DNA from: Pempheris klunzingeri
Taxonomy: Eukaryota > Chordata > Actinopteri > Acropomatiformes > Pempheridae
Direction: 5' to 3'
DNA length: 64,000 nucleotides
Assembly: GCF_042242105.1 (NCBI RefSeq)
Contig: NC_092022.1
Coordinates: 25,759,501 to 25,823,500, forward strand
Made by a program: the position numbers and the translations under genes. The notes under the pieces were generated by a model that searched no databases, was not told where the DNA came from, and saw only the letters and a program-made list of their open reading frames with translations. Shown here one piece after another: positions 12,323-23,100 of the stretch. Every line of letters starts with the position of its first letter. Position 1 is the first letter of the stretch.

Positions 12323-15300
12323 CTAGGAGTCTCGGAGCATGCTGATCTGGGCAAAGATCTTGAGCGCAGGGCCCAGTTTGATGTTCATGGCCCCCATGAG
12401 GTGGTCCTCCTTCAGCAGCAGCAGGGCCTGTCCGTCGATCTCCTGAGAACGAAACTCTTCAGCGATCTCCAGACAACCTGCGGGCACACACCACCATCAG
12501 TAAGGTCCCAAAACGGCCCTCTGACAGCCACCAGGATGGCCAGCTGTCACCGTGAAGGTTGGTACTGTTAATATTGTGTATCACAGAATACATATGGCTC
12601 TTTTCTAGGCTCAGCTCTGTCAGGATTTCTCTCTCTTTCACTTGTTGATCTTCTAGCACTGAGGGGGATAACAGATCCACCAGGAACACTCCACTATTAC
12701 CACTGAATCCTGTTATATTATGGGATGCAGGCAAAGCTTTTCCTAAGTGGAAAAATTATAGCTCAGACTTCTCTCATAAAAAAAAAAAGTTCAAAGCAGT
12801 GAAACCTGATCTGTGATACAGGGCTCCACTAAAGATCCATCCACCCTGTCGCATGAGAGCAAACTGATCGAATCCACAGTGTGAAGATGGAGGAAAAAAC
12901 ACAATTTATGAAGTGCGGCTACTATGAAACGGACTATTTCTTACTAATTAGGAAGCTAGAAATCATTTGAAACATTACAAATCTCCCCAACCAGACACAG
13001 CTAGTGATCACTGGAACTGTTTAAATTCATCAAGCTTATGAGCAATCAAGCTTCAGACAGGTGGAAACTTAATTTTTAAGTCCACAGTATGTCTGTCAAA
13101 CAAACAGAGTGTTCATGACTGAGTGTAAACAACAATCAAGGTTTCAGTTTGGGGTAAAAACATTCTTCTGAATGATTTGTTGTTCAGGCCCTTTTGTAGA
13201 TGATGAACATGTAAGAGCAGCGTCCCAGGCTCAGGTCTGACCAGGGACATTTGTTGCATGCTTGCTCTCCCTCGTCCCGTCACTACATTTGGATGTGAAC
13301 AGATGGAACACAGAGCTGAGGCAGCGCCCACCTGGCAGAGAGGAGATGAACTCGTAGACAGCCTCTATGTTCCACTGGCCCGGGTCACTGGGCAGGAAGC
13401 TGTAGGGCAGCAGGGGCAGCTCAGATTCCTGCACCACAGGCACCCGCTGGCTGGCTGACAGCGGGGACGGGGGTCTTTTGTAGGCAGACAAGTCTGAACA
13501 TTGGCTGGACTCTCCCTGTGCAGGGTAGACGGAGTGACCGGAGGACAGAGCAGCAGGAGCAGGCTTCTGCACGGAGGGAGCAGTCTGACAGAGACACAGG
13601 GCTTTAAATACAACATGATTTCATGTAGAAATGAGGGAGAAGTCAGATAAAGAAGACGTGGACTGATGTTTCTCTTTCTTCACAACTACCAAGCTAATCA
13701 TATACACTTAAAGTCCAAAGCTGACAGGTCTCACCTTCTTTTTAGGCTCTAAACTGCAGTGTTTGTGGTTTCCGTTCAGCGCTCTCTGCTTCTTCATGTT
13801 CTCCAGGGTGGTTTTGCGGTTTGGGAAGAGACCCATTCTTTTTGTGCATCCCACATTGTAGCTACAAAGGAAGTCAACATGGTGAGCTGAAACTTAAAGA
13901 GCACAGCCTTTATTTTACAACCAGTTAGACCACAGCAGCTCCCTGTTAATACATTATGTGCAGGCGTGTCCCTCTGTCAGGTCTGACAGGTTCACCACGT
14001 CTACTGGAAATGTACTCGTTTTTATATTCTTAAAATATAAAAAATATGTTTCTGTCTGATGCCTTCAGTGTCTGGATCAAGCAGTTGGTGAAACACAAAC
14101 TACAGTGGTCCCTCATTTATTGCGGGGGTTACGTTCTAAAAATAACCCGCAATAGGCGAAATCCGAAGTAGTCGGCTTTATTTTTTATAATTATTCTATA
14201 TATTTTAAGGCTGTAAAACCCCTCACCATACAGTTTATACACTTTTCTCAGACAGGCATTAACATTTTCTCACATTTATCTCGTTTGACTTGTTTGTTTG
14301 TCTTGCAAACAGGCAGCACTTAAAAGTCACACTGCTAGCGACTGAACATTTCTGTAAATTTGGCAAACCGAACGCATCCTGTACTGTACAGAGACACGGC
14401 ACGGAGGAGATTGATTGACATTGGTCTACAGTCCCTTAGCCAATCAGGACGCAGAACACAATGCGCATTCATACACTGTAAAAAAAAAAAAAAAAGCATG
14501 CAAAATTGCACTTCAAAAATCCATGAAACAGCGAGGCCGCGAAAGGTGACCCGCGTTATAGCGAGGGACTACTGTACAACAGATTTGGTAGTCTATAAAA
14601 TAGAATTGTGGAAATGAAGAGGATGAAGTGATGTCTTCCCTGCCTTGCCTTACCGTTTGGCACACACTGTAGAACAAAACCTTTTGGACCTTTTGAAGAC
14701 GTAGGCAAAGTCCACCCTGCCACACAGCTCACAGGTCAGCATGGGCTCCTGCTGGGCCTTTAACTCTGAGGGAACACAGTCAGCACACAGTCAGCTGGAC
14801 AGACACAGACGGTCCCACTAACAACAGCATCCTCAGAAAGAATTCTGTGTAGTGACAAGGATTAAGTGCTGCACGACGTAGGAGGGAGTATCTGGTCTGT
14901 CGGCCACCTGAAGCTCAGTTTCCTACCCTGTTATGAGAGCAGGTGTGTGAAATGTTGAACTATTCATTCCCTCTTGCCCCTTTCTGTGCTGGCAGACTGC
15001 CTGGACTCCAAGTGTGTCCTTTGGAACACATAGAAACAGTCTACAGGGTGGGGAGGGGGGGGCACTGCTTATTTGTTTCAAAAAGGAGCCATGGGTGACC
15101 GATACCCATGTAGTGAGCAAGATTCTGACAGTTAGAACACAGATGGAGCCATGTGGTGTCTCATTTGACGTTAAATTTGTCATTTGAACAGCTGATTAAC
15201 TGGCTTAAGCTTCCCTGCAGCCTGGACAGCGCAGGCCTGGACCAGTCCCCAGCCTCCATGAAACCCCACTGATGCCCAGCACCCCTTTTTGACAGCCCCT

Positions 15301-18152
15301 GCTGAAGCACTGCCTAAAAAAATCCCTGTTGGCAGCCCCTGCAAATCCCAGCCGAACCTCCTGCTCTGCCTGTTTTGCACCGTGGCCTGACCAACAGCCA
15401 CTGATTAACTGGTCCTGCACTCCAGCCGCTGGGTTCTGGTCCTGCACTGGCCAGCCTCCAGAACAGTCCCGCCTGGGTCGATGACCGCTCCGCCCCTCCT
15501 GTATCATCGCTCCAAAGCACACTCTCTCAGAAGGAATGTGGCTGTTCAGTGTGCATTTTAGCAAAGTCCAGTCTGGATTTGTTGAGTCAAAGTGGGGCCT
15601 TCCTGGGTTCTCTACCCTGAAGCCCATTTTCAGTCAGACAGCGACAGATGGAGCATCAGATTGGATCTGTTTTGAGGTTCTCCTTGTTTCTCTGACCACA
15701 ACAGTAGTCACAGGGACATTATTATTAATAATTATTGCATTACATCAAAGTCTGCGGAGATGCTCTTGTAACCTTTATGAAACCAGATCAAAAATACTGT
15801 AATACTTGGAATTCTTCATTTTTCTGAAACATCTCAGCCTGCAGCTCAATCTTATCAGCCAACTAGAGACTGTGCAACATGCTCATAGTGTGGGTTACAG
15901 CATAATGTTTACTATAGTGCCATATTCATACGTGGAGAGGAGGACTGTCAGCTCCCTACTGTGCACTGTGAGGATAAAATAAAGGAGGTGTGTCACTGCT
16001 CTGAAAAGAACTGTACCCTTTGGTGAGACTCCATCCATCTTCGGGCCTGTCGCGTGTCTCCTTAAGCTCTCAATTGAGAAAGATGGACGTTCCACCTGCA
16101 GACAGAAAAAACAAACCTCATTACTGCACACTAAAAGAACATAATGTACAAATTAGCCGGAGCTACGTGCTGGAACTGGATAATCAAATGTGGAAAGTGC
16201 CAATGACAGAGCGTGACAGGAAACACGGGGAGAAAGGGGGACAACACGTCTTCTTATTGAGGCGATATTGTACGATCTCTGCCTTCTGACTGCAGGAGTT
16301 TCAATGGAAGTGTCTGCATTGTGGCACAGAAACTATCAGGGTGGAGCTCACAGGGCTCAACGTGCTGCAACTTGTGCTCAGCTTCATTTGTGCAGTAAAA
16401 GCACTGGAGCCACATTCAATGAAAAGCTCAATTTGCTGATGATAGTTTAACAGGATAATTTGGACTTTTTGACGAGGGGCTGTGTGAGGTGCTCCGCCCT
16501 CGTCGGTGTATCACCTAGAGTAGATGGTGGTCGAGTTTACAGAGTCCCAGCAAGAGACGCTAAACAATGCACCGCTGTGGACTGGGTCGCATATAACAGA
16601 TTTTAGCCTCCTAAAACAATAAAAATCGACATCAGTTTAAACGCGAACGTTGAATTTAGCATATTTTCACCACCTTGTCTTACATTAGACAGTCTGTTCC
16701 TACAACACACCAAAGCTGTTCTCTCTCTCTCTCTCTCTCTTCAAAGCCACCAGATCTCATTGAGAAAAACACTGATTTACCACTGAATTAGCCATTTAAA
16801 GACTAAAAGACTAACTGAGCGAGGCAGCGACTCACATGCTCTGAGAGGATGTTCACTGGAGTGTGGTGGCTTTAAAGACAGCGAAGAGAGAGAGAGAGAC
16901 AGAGAGAATGGCTTCAGTTGTCTTCAGTCTGATGAGAGCTAAGTATTCCAAGCACAGTGCATTGTTTTTTAGGTGGGCCTTTTTTAGGAGGAGGCTAAAG
17001 TCCATTTTCCTGCTAATGTAAATATCCCCCCCCCTGTGAACTGTACAGTCTATTTAATTTCTTTTTACACTATTTCATCTTGTCTTTTTTGCACCTTTTA
17101 GTTGTTTTGCACTGCCCATTAGAGCTGCTGTTTTTATTTCAATTTCGTTAGGGTTAGGGTTGACAATAAATAATTCTGATTCTGATTCAGTTTACACAGC
17201 AGTAATCTGAGTTTTTGTTTTTGTTTTGTTTTTTTAATGAACGTAACATATCTGACTTATCTTGCATCTGGAAACATTTACGCCCGCAGTGATGATATAA
17301 TATCCAGAATGAGGGAGGGTCTGTGCTTGTGTGAGAGGGGCTTCTGTGGGTTCATGTTCTGGGACACAGTTCCTTTCTCAGGACTTGTAGGTTAGCATCA
17401 TCGTCACAGGCTGACGTGTCTTATTGGAATTCCATGTGTCTTCATAGCCAGAGGTGACAGGTAAATGGTGAAAGGTTCTGTAAATGGGAGGGCAAGTGCT
17501 GTACTTTTAAACAGTATTCTGACTGGTTTCCAGCGAGTCGCTTCATTTCTAAGAACTAAAAGTGTCCAGAAGTGAGCTTTTCAGTCCCACTGAAGCACAG
17601 CTAAATGACCATAAACACACTGCAGATCGTCACTGCTTTGGAGACGGGAACTTTTCCTTCTGCATCCTCTCGTTGCATCTGAGCTGAACAACATGAGATT
17701 CACAGACCTACAGGATGACTCTCTGTTGTTTCCTTTTGTGTGAAAACTCTAAAACTTGACCATATCAGACCGGTTCATGTTTCCTCATATCCAGTGGAAA
17801 CACAATGAAATGGGCAGGTGGACTTTTGATAAGATCTTATCCTTTAAAAAAGGATACTTGTGGTTTATCACGGCATGTTTTGGGCATCTTTTCTGATATA
17901 AGTCTTCGCTCTGGATCGACCAGGCAGTATGGCCACAGAGCTATGTGCTTTGTCATATAACGATCATATTCGGTGCGTTAGTGGGTTTACAGCCTGACAC
18001 ACAAGAGCTCCAGCACTCACGGGGAAAGGCTCAGCACCCTCCTGGATAACGAAGCCTTCTATCAGATGGGTGAGGATCTGCGACTCGACTACGGCCTGGG
18101 CTGGTTTAGTCTCTCCACTGTGTTGGCTGCTGTTCCCATTCCCAGAGGTCAT
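12323..18152 (-). CDS. phc2: polyhomeotic homologue 2, short form (FCS zinc finger + SAM), 6 coding exons
   Basis: Coding exons in transcript order are 18152-18021, 16095-16017, 14765-14654, 13861-13735, 13584-13332 and 12477-12323. All junctions keep frame and give 285 residues. The N-terminus MTSGNGNS...GETKPAQAVV and the motif ILTHLIEGFVIQEGAEPFP match the short PHC2 isoform. Residues 82-105 form the FCS zinc finger (C82, C85, C101, C105), continuing into YNVGCTKRMGLF. Residues about 221-285 are the SAM domain (WNIEAVYEF...LKEDHLMGAMNIKLGPALKI). PHC proteins are subunits of the PRC1 Polycomb complex, where the SAM domain polymerises to compact chromatin and the FCS finger binds nucleic acid. 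The long Gln-rich N-terminal half of the full PHC2 form is absent here, and no exons for it are found before the divergent cyclase gene. Kept apart from PHC1/PHC3 by the NVGCTKR and ISMLRDS segments. Confidence 0.95.
14103..14574. mobile_element. pogo/Tigger-like MITE in a phc2 intron
   Basis: The ends are imperfect inverted repeats: CAGTGGTCCCTCATTTATTG at the left and, as its counterpart, TAGCGAGGGACTACTG at the right. TA dinucleotides at 14101-14102 and 14575-14576 form the target duplication. The element is 472 bp with no transposase frame. The pattern of GCGGGGGTTACGTTC plus AACCCGC near the end is typical of fish pogo-like MITEs. It lies between exons encoding the FCS finger and the following linker. 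Confidence 0.85.
16720..16742. repeat. (CT)n microsatellite
   Basis: A pure CT run within the first half of the phc2 intron between exons 1 and 2, read on the plus strand. Confidence 0.9.
17030..17190. repeat. non-LTR/SINE-like 3' tail
   Basis: It ends in GACAATAAATAATTCTGATT CTGATTC, a common 3' tail of short interspersed elements in fish. It contains a short GTTAGGGTTAGGGTT run that looks telomeric but is only about two and a half units long. Confidence 0.5.
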
Positions 18153-18839
18153 GACTGGAGCACAGGCCACCCCCTCACCTGTCAACACAAGCAGCATGGC
18201 AAACTCAACAAGCACTGGCCACACGGACCCGGCCCCCGGCCCCCAGTCCCCCCTGACTGCTGCTCATGTACACAAAGACTGCAATGCAACTTAAATGTTG
18301 CTCCACGCTTTGGCCAGCACATAGTGTTGCTTAATACTTAATACTTAATAATGCTATTTTGACTCAGAAGACCCACTTGTGAATTTAACATACACAGAAT
18401 CTACTAAAGCACCTTTTTTTTTTTTGGATTTTTACACTTTGTCAACTTCATTTCTTTTGGTAATCATCTGACATTTAGTTCATACAGGTGGGTTTCAGTT
18501 CTGCAAGCACTTTAAACCGGTGCCGATGTGAAGTGTGCCACTATGTGTTGTAAGTCCTATTTTAACTGCATTTATTTTTCTTGCGATAAGAAACCAAAAG
18601 ACTAAATTGCCAGATTTTAGAATGGAGTCTGGCGTGAGCAACATCTTTACACAAGATCAGCCCGTTAGGGTAACATGGACCTTTGTGTGTGTGTGTGTGT
18701 TATTACCGAGCTTCAGAGAAATAACGTTAGGACTTTTTAGAGCTCCATAAACCACTTAAAATCCTTAAAATCCCAACTCGCTTGCAGAAAGAAAGCCCTT
18801 CTCAGTCTCCCTGTTCCTAACGGACACCGCGGACTGATC

Positions 18840-19260
18840 CGGAGGTCCCGGACACTGCCTCCGTTACCTGCCGTGTAAACTTCCAGCTAGCCCCGGCTCT
18901 CTCGGCCGTTGTCCGGTGGTTAACGTGGGTACGGGGGGTCTGCCAAAGGGGTGAATTAAAGTACACAGCAGCAAAGGCCACGTTTCCGCGTCCATTTTCA
19001 AAATGAACGGAGGAGTTCTCTTACTTTTACGGTCCGAAAGCCCCTCTGAGGTGGTCGCTCGGTAACAATGGTAGAGGAAGGAAAGCTCTTTGTTCCGCGG
19101 CTCCAAACAGCGCGTTCATTGACTTCTCTCCCTCGTGGAACCGGTCGGCTCCGTCGCGGTAACCGAGCAGCAGCCGAACGAGCCGCGGACCGGACCGGAC
19201 CGGAGCGGAGCTGAGCGGCAGACTGACCCCGGGCCGTCACACGAGGACCCGCGGAGGTAG
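18840..19260 (-). promoter_or_regulatory. CpG-rich probable phc2 promoter / 5'UTR exon
   Basis: A clearly GC- and CpG-rich block stands out from AT-rich surroundings just upstream of phc2. On the minus strand two donor-like sites are visible (AAAA|GTAAGA ending at about 19026, and CAG|GTAACG near 18867), as expected for a non-coding first exon. Placement of the start site is inference only. Confidence 0.5.
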
Positions 19261-19341
19261 CGGCTGATACATGCTGTCCTTCCCGCTGGAGCCTTCTGTG
19301 GTTCGGGCTGCACAGCACACACACTCCGGTCCCCCCTGCCC

Positions 19342-19345
<4 letters not shown>

Positions 19346-19438
<93 letters not shown>
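19346..19438. repeat. (GT)n microsatellite, about 46 repeats
   Basis: An essentially uninterrupted GT run of about 90 bases between the divergent phc2 and guanylyl cyclase genes. Long open frames of alternating Cys-Val or Thr-His in this place are artefacts of the repeat. Confidence 0.97.
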
Positions 19439-19440
<2 letters not shown>

Positions 19441-19619
19441 AATGACCGAGATCACTACACGGTGGTTCACAGGAGTATCACTGGAGGGACTTCCGGTTTC
19501 AAAATTAAAGTACACACACTCTTAATTTTGTGTATTCACATTTCAGAAGATAAAATAAATGTATTTTTCTGGCTTAAACACTATATTTTTAATACATGTT
19601 AAAGCCGATTGAACGCAAT

Positions 19620-19850
19620 GAAAATCAGAATCAGAATCAACTTTACTGGCCAAGTTTGAACAGGCAAACAAGGAGTTTGACTCGGTGAAGCTTGACTCTC
19701 TGTGTACAGTGAGGAGAAAAATAGACATAAACTATAACAGCAGGAAAAGAATACAGGACAGTATAAACAATATAGAACTCTTTAACAACAACGGTATGTA
19801 CAGTAGAGGTAGGTGTAGTGCAGAATTGCAGTGCAAAAAAGTAGTTACTC
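19620..19850. repeat. interspersed repeat fragment (TCAGAATCAGAATC-type)
   Basis: It begins with ATCAGAATCAGAATCAACTT TACTGGCCAAG and continues with ACAGCAGGAAAAGAATACAG-type sequence, a layout seen in many teleost non-LTR 3' ends in reverse orientation. It sits in the roughly 0.9-kb space between the two divergent genes. Confidence 0.5.
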
Positions 19851-20126
19851 AGTCCACTGATGTTCTTGTGTGTTTTACTGATTTCCTGTCCTATCTACAT
19901 GAATTGCTGATCCTTTAAAGTCCAATGAATAGAATACAATTTTCAATGATTAACGTTGTAACCTTTATTTTGAAGTACGCCGCCGGAAGTGGAGAAGCCG
20001 TCGCTGCCGCCGACTTGATAGTTTCACTGAGTAACCGGACCTCAGATCGGCGCGGTCCCCCTCTGCAGAGACCCGGTCCCGTGAGGCCCCTGTCTGAGAC
20101 ACAGGAGTGACTTCAGTACGGGTCTC

Positions 20127-23100
20127 ATGTCATCGCTGGACTTGATGAAAAAGCAGTGTCTGACCTCTGGGACCCTGTCCTCGGCTTCTCTCAAAAGAAG
20201 GTTCATAAAGAAGAGGAGGGTCGCTCCGGGGGGGCGGCAGGATGCGGACAGCGACTGTCGGCTGTGCAGGTGAGCCACACCGAGCTGACCCAGAGTCAGT
20301 GATTGAGTCAGGTCAGGATGAGCTCCATACATCCACACTGCACAACCAGTCACTCACTGCACACCCAGTCACTCACTGCACACCCAGTCATCCACATTGC
20401 ACACCCAGTCATCCACACTGCACACCCAGTCACTCACTGTACATCCAGTCATTCACTGCACACCCAGTCATCCACACTGCACACCCAGTCATCCACACTG
20501 CACACCCAGTCACTCACTGCACACCCAGTCACTCACTGCACACCCAGTCACTCACTGCACACCCAGTCATCCACACTGCACACCCAGTCATTCACTGCAC
20601 ACCCAGTCACTCACTGCACACCCAGTCACTCACTGCACACCCAGTCATCCACACTGCACACCCAGTCATTCACTGCACACCCAGTCATCCACTGCACACC
20701 CAGTCATTCACTGCACACCCAGTCATCCACAGCACACCCACAGCACACCCAGTCATCCACTGCACACCCAGTCATTCACTGCACACCCAGTCACTCACTG
20801 CACACCCACAGCACACCCAGTCATCCACTGCACACCCAGTCATCCACACTGCACACCTGCACACACTGGCTGAGAGGATCTCTACTGTGGCAGAGTTGTA
20901 AACTCATTTTCGATTATAGAAAAACAGCTTAGATTAATTTAAGATTTCAACTCAGAGCAGGGTGATTTTCTTCCAGATGTATCTTGTAGGGCTGAAACTG
21001 AAGGGGGGGGGGGTGTTATAAAGTTCAGTTTTACCTTTAGACACGTTTGGACGAACCTTTGTACGAGTGCTTTGTTTGAGGCCTCCCTCAGTAACTCACC
21101 AGTTTGTTCCTTTTTGATCCAGGTGTTCCATGTTCTCCCAGTCTGGCAGTAATCGCACTGTTCGTCGGATTCTGACAGCCTGCCTTCTCTCTTTCCTGGC
21201 CCTGCTCGGCTCTGTATCCATTGACCTCCGCTCCAACTTTGACTTGCTGCACACCACGGAGGCCGCTTACGACGAGCTGACTTCATGCAGGACGGAAGCT
21301 ATCCTTCAACTTGTTAGTAAGCTTCAGAAGATGAGGCGCTTGTTCACCAGAGATGTGGGCAACGACACGCTGGAGACGAGTTTTTCAGAGGCTGTGTTTC
21401 CTGTGTTTGGTCACCTCTGTGGTGAAATGACAGGTTACAGTAACGACCATGGGCTCCCTTGTAATACTGAGCTGGCTGGATTTTGCCAAGAGATGAGGAG
21501 GACTGTTCAAGGATCTCTAAATGCTTCAGTGGATACAAATAGCACCAGTGAAAATGGTACGTCTGCTTACTCTTTGGCCATTGGAAGACTTCTTGACATG
21601 TGGGGTACAGTAGAAGATATTTTAGTCCAAGTCAAACGGAATCCTAACTGGAGAGACGTACTGTCTGCCAGGCTTCTGGTAACATTCACAGAGCTTAACC
21701 ACCAGCTGAAGGACCTCCCCCACATGGCGACTCACACTGACTTCCAGCACAAGTGGACCCATGCACTAAGCTACCTGGGCTTTGCCAGGGTTATGACAGA
21801 ACAACTGAATGACTGCTGGTTAGAAAACATAGAACTCAAGTTCAACTTGAGCCAGCGTGTGAAACATTCTTATCTTTTTGACACAAGCCTGTGGCGGATC
21901 TCTGGAGCGGGAACAGAGCGTCTCTCTGGATCTGACGCCGGAGTTCAGGCTCTGACAAACACTCAGCAATGCCTGTTTGATCGCGCAGTGCCAGCTCTGA
22001 GGCTGGCGTCTCGATCTGTGTCTTCTGGCCTCAGTTTGAGGGTCTGCCTGCTGGCCATAGCCTGCCTCATCTACCCCGTAGTGATGTTCTCTTTCAAGCA
22101 GATGACTGAGTGGATACAGAACTATGCCCAGAGCTTGAAGGAGAAGACAGAGGACCTGAAGCACCAGCGGCAGCTGGCTGAAGATCTGCTGAACCAAATG
22201 CTGCCTAAGTCAGTCGCCAAGCAGCTCCGGCAGCATAAACATGTCGAGGCTGAGAGCTATGAGAAGGTTGGTGCAATCATAAAGAGTGTTTTCTTTTGTG
22301 CTTCTCTCATTGTGGTTTACTATGGCTCAAGTATTTGCTAGTTTGGTAATCACAGGGTTGGAGATCGATCCCCGGCTCCTCCTGCTGAGCTGTCCCAACA
22401 TGCTGGACCTGGTTTACCAGATATTGTATGAACAATACAAGGTCGTGCAACAAAAAGTTGTGCCTGACTCAACGTTTTCCCCAACCAAAGTCAAGCTCAA
22501 TTGAGCAACTTGATACATGGCCGATCAAATACATGTATGCCTGTTTTTCTAGGGACTGTTGAGATAGAGGATAAACGTTCCAGAGTTGTCCTTCACATAT
22601 TATTAGAAACCACTTTGCAGTGTTTTGGCATCTGATAAGGCATCAGACTCATGCATATGTTACTCAAACTGGGCTTCCTAGATCATATTTCTTTGTCTCA
22701 CTGGTACTGGAAACAACACACCCTGTAACTGTGCGACTGCAGAGTAGGTTGTTCTTGGGGGAAAAAAGCCTTGGTGCTCAGCAAACCCTACCCTGAATGA
22801 ACAGAGACAGAAAAAACACCAACAAAATAATAACCTTTTCTTTAGAAACCCTCCCTCCATGGCAAAGGTGTGGATCTGAGTCACATGATGTGGACTCAAG
22901 GGTCTGACTTGAGTCACAAGCTGATGACTTTTTTTGTTTGTTGACAAAATCACAAAATACTTGAGTTTAACCTTTAAACCGATGATTCAAGACTCCAAGT
23001 AGATTTCAGCTTGATATTTCCCTAAGACATGATGAAAAATTATACTATAAACTCTAATTTTATCAGATATTCAGCAGATGTTCTGTTAATCAATTCAAAT

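Noticed and set aside
15180..15627. Cluster of minus-strand frames in a phc2 intron
   Set aside because: They lie within an intron whose flanking exons join in frame, and the peptides are unlike PHC proteins or transposases.
17145..17162. Telomere-like GTTAGGGTTAGGGTT
   Set aside because: Only about two and a half units inside a dispersed repeat tail; not an interstitial telomere array.
19237..19602. Long open frames of repeating Cys-Val or Thr-His
   Set aside because: They are translations of the (GT)n microsatellite in different frames.
20242..20932. Three overlapping 158-219-codon open frames rich in THCTPSH
   Set aside because: They follow a 19-21-bp tandem repeat without stops in any frame; no composition or homology of a real protein.
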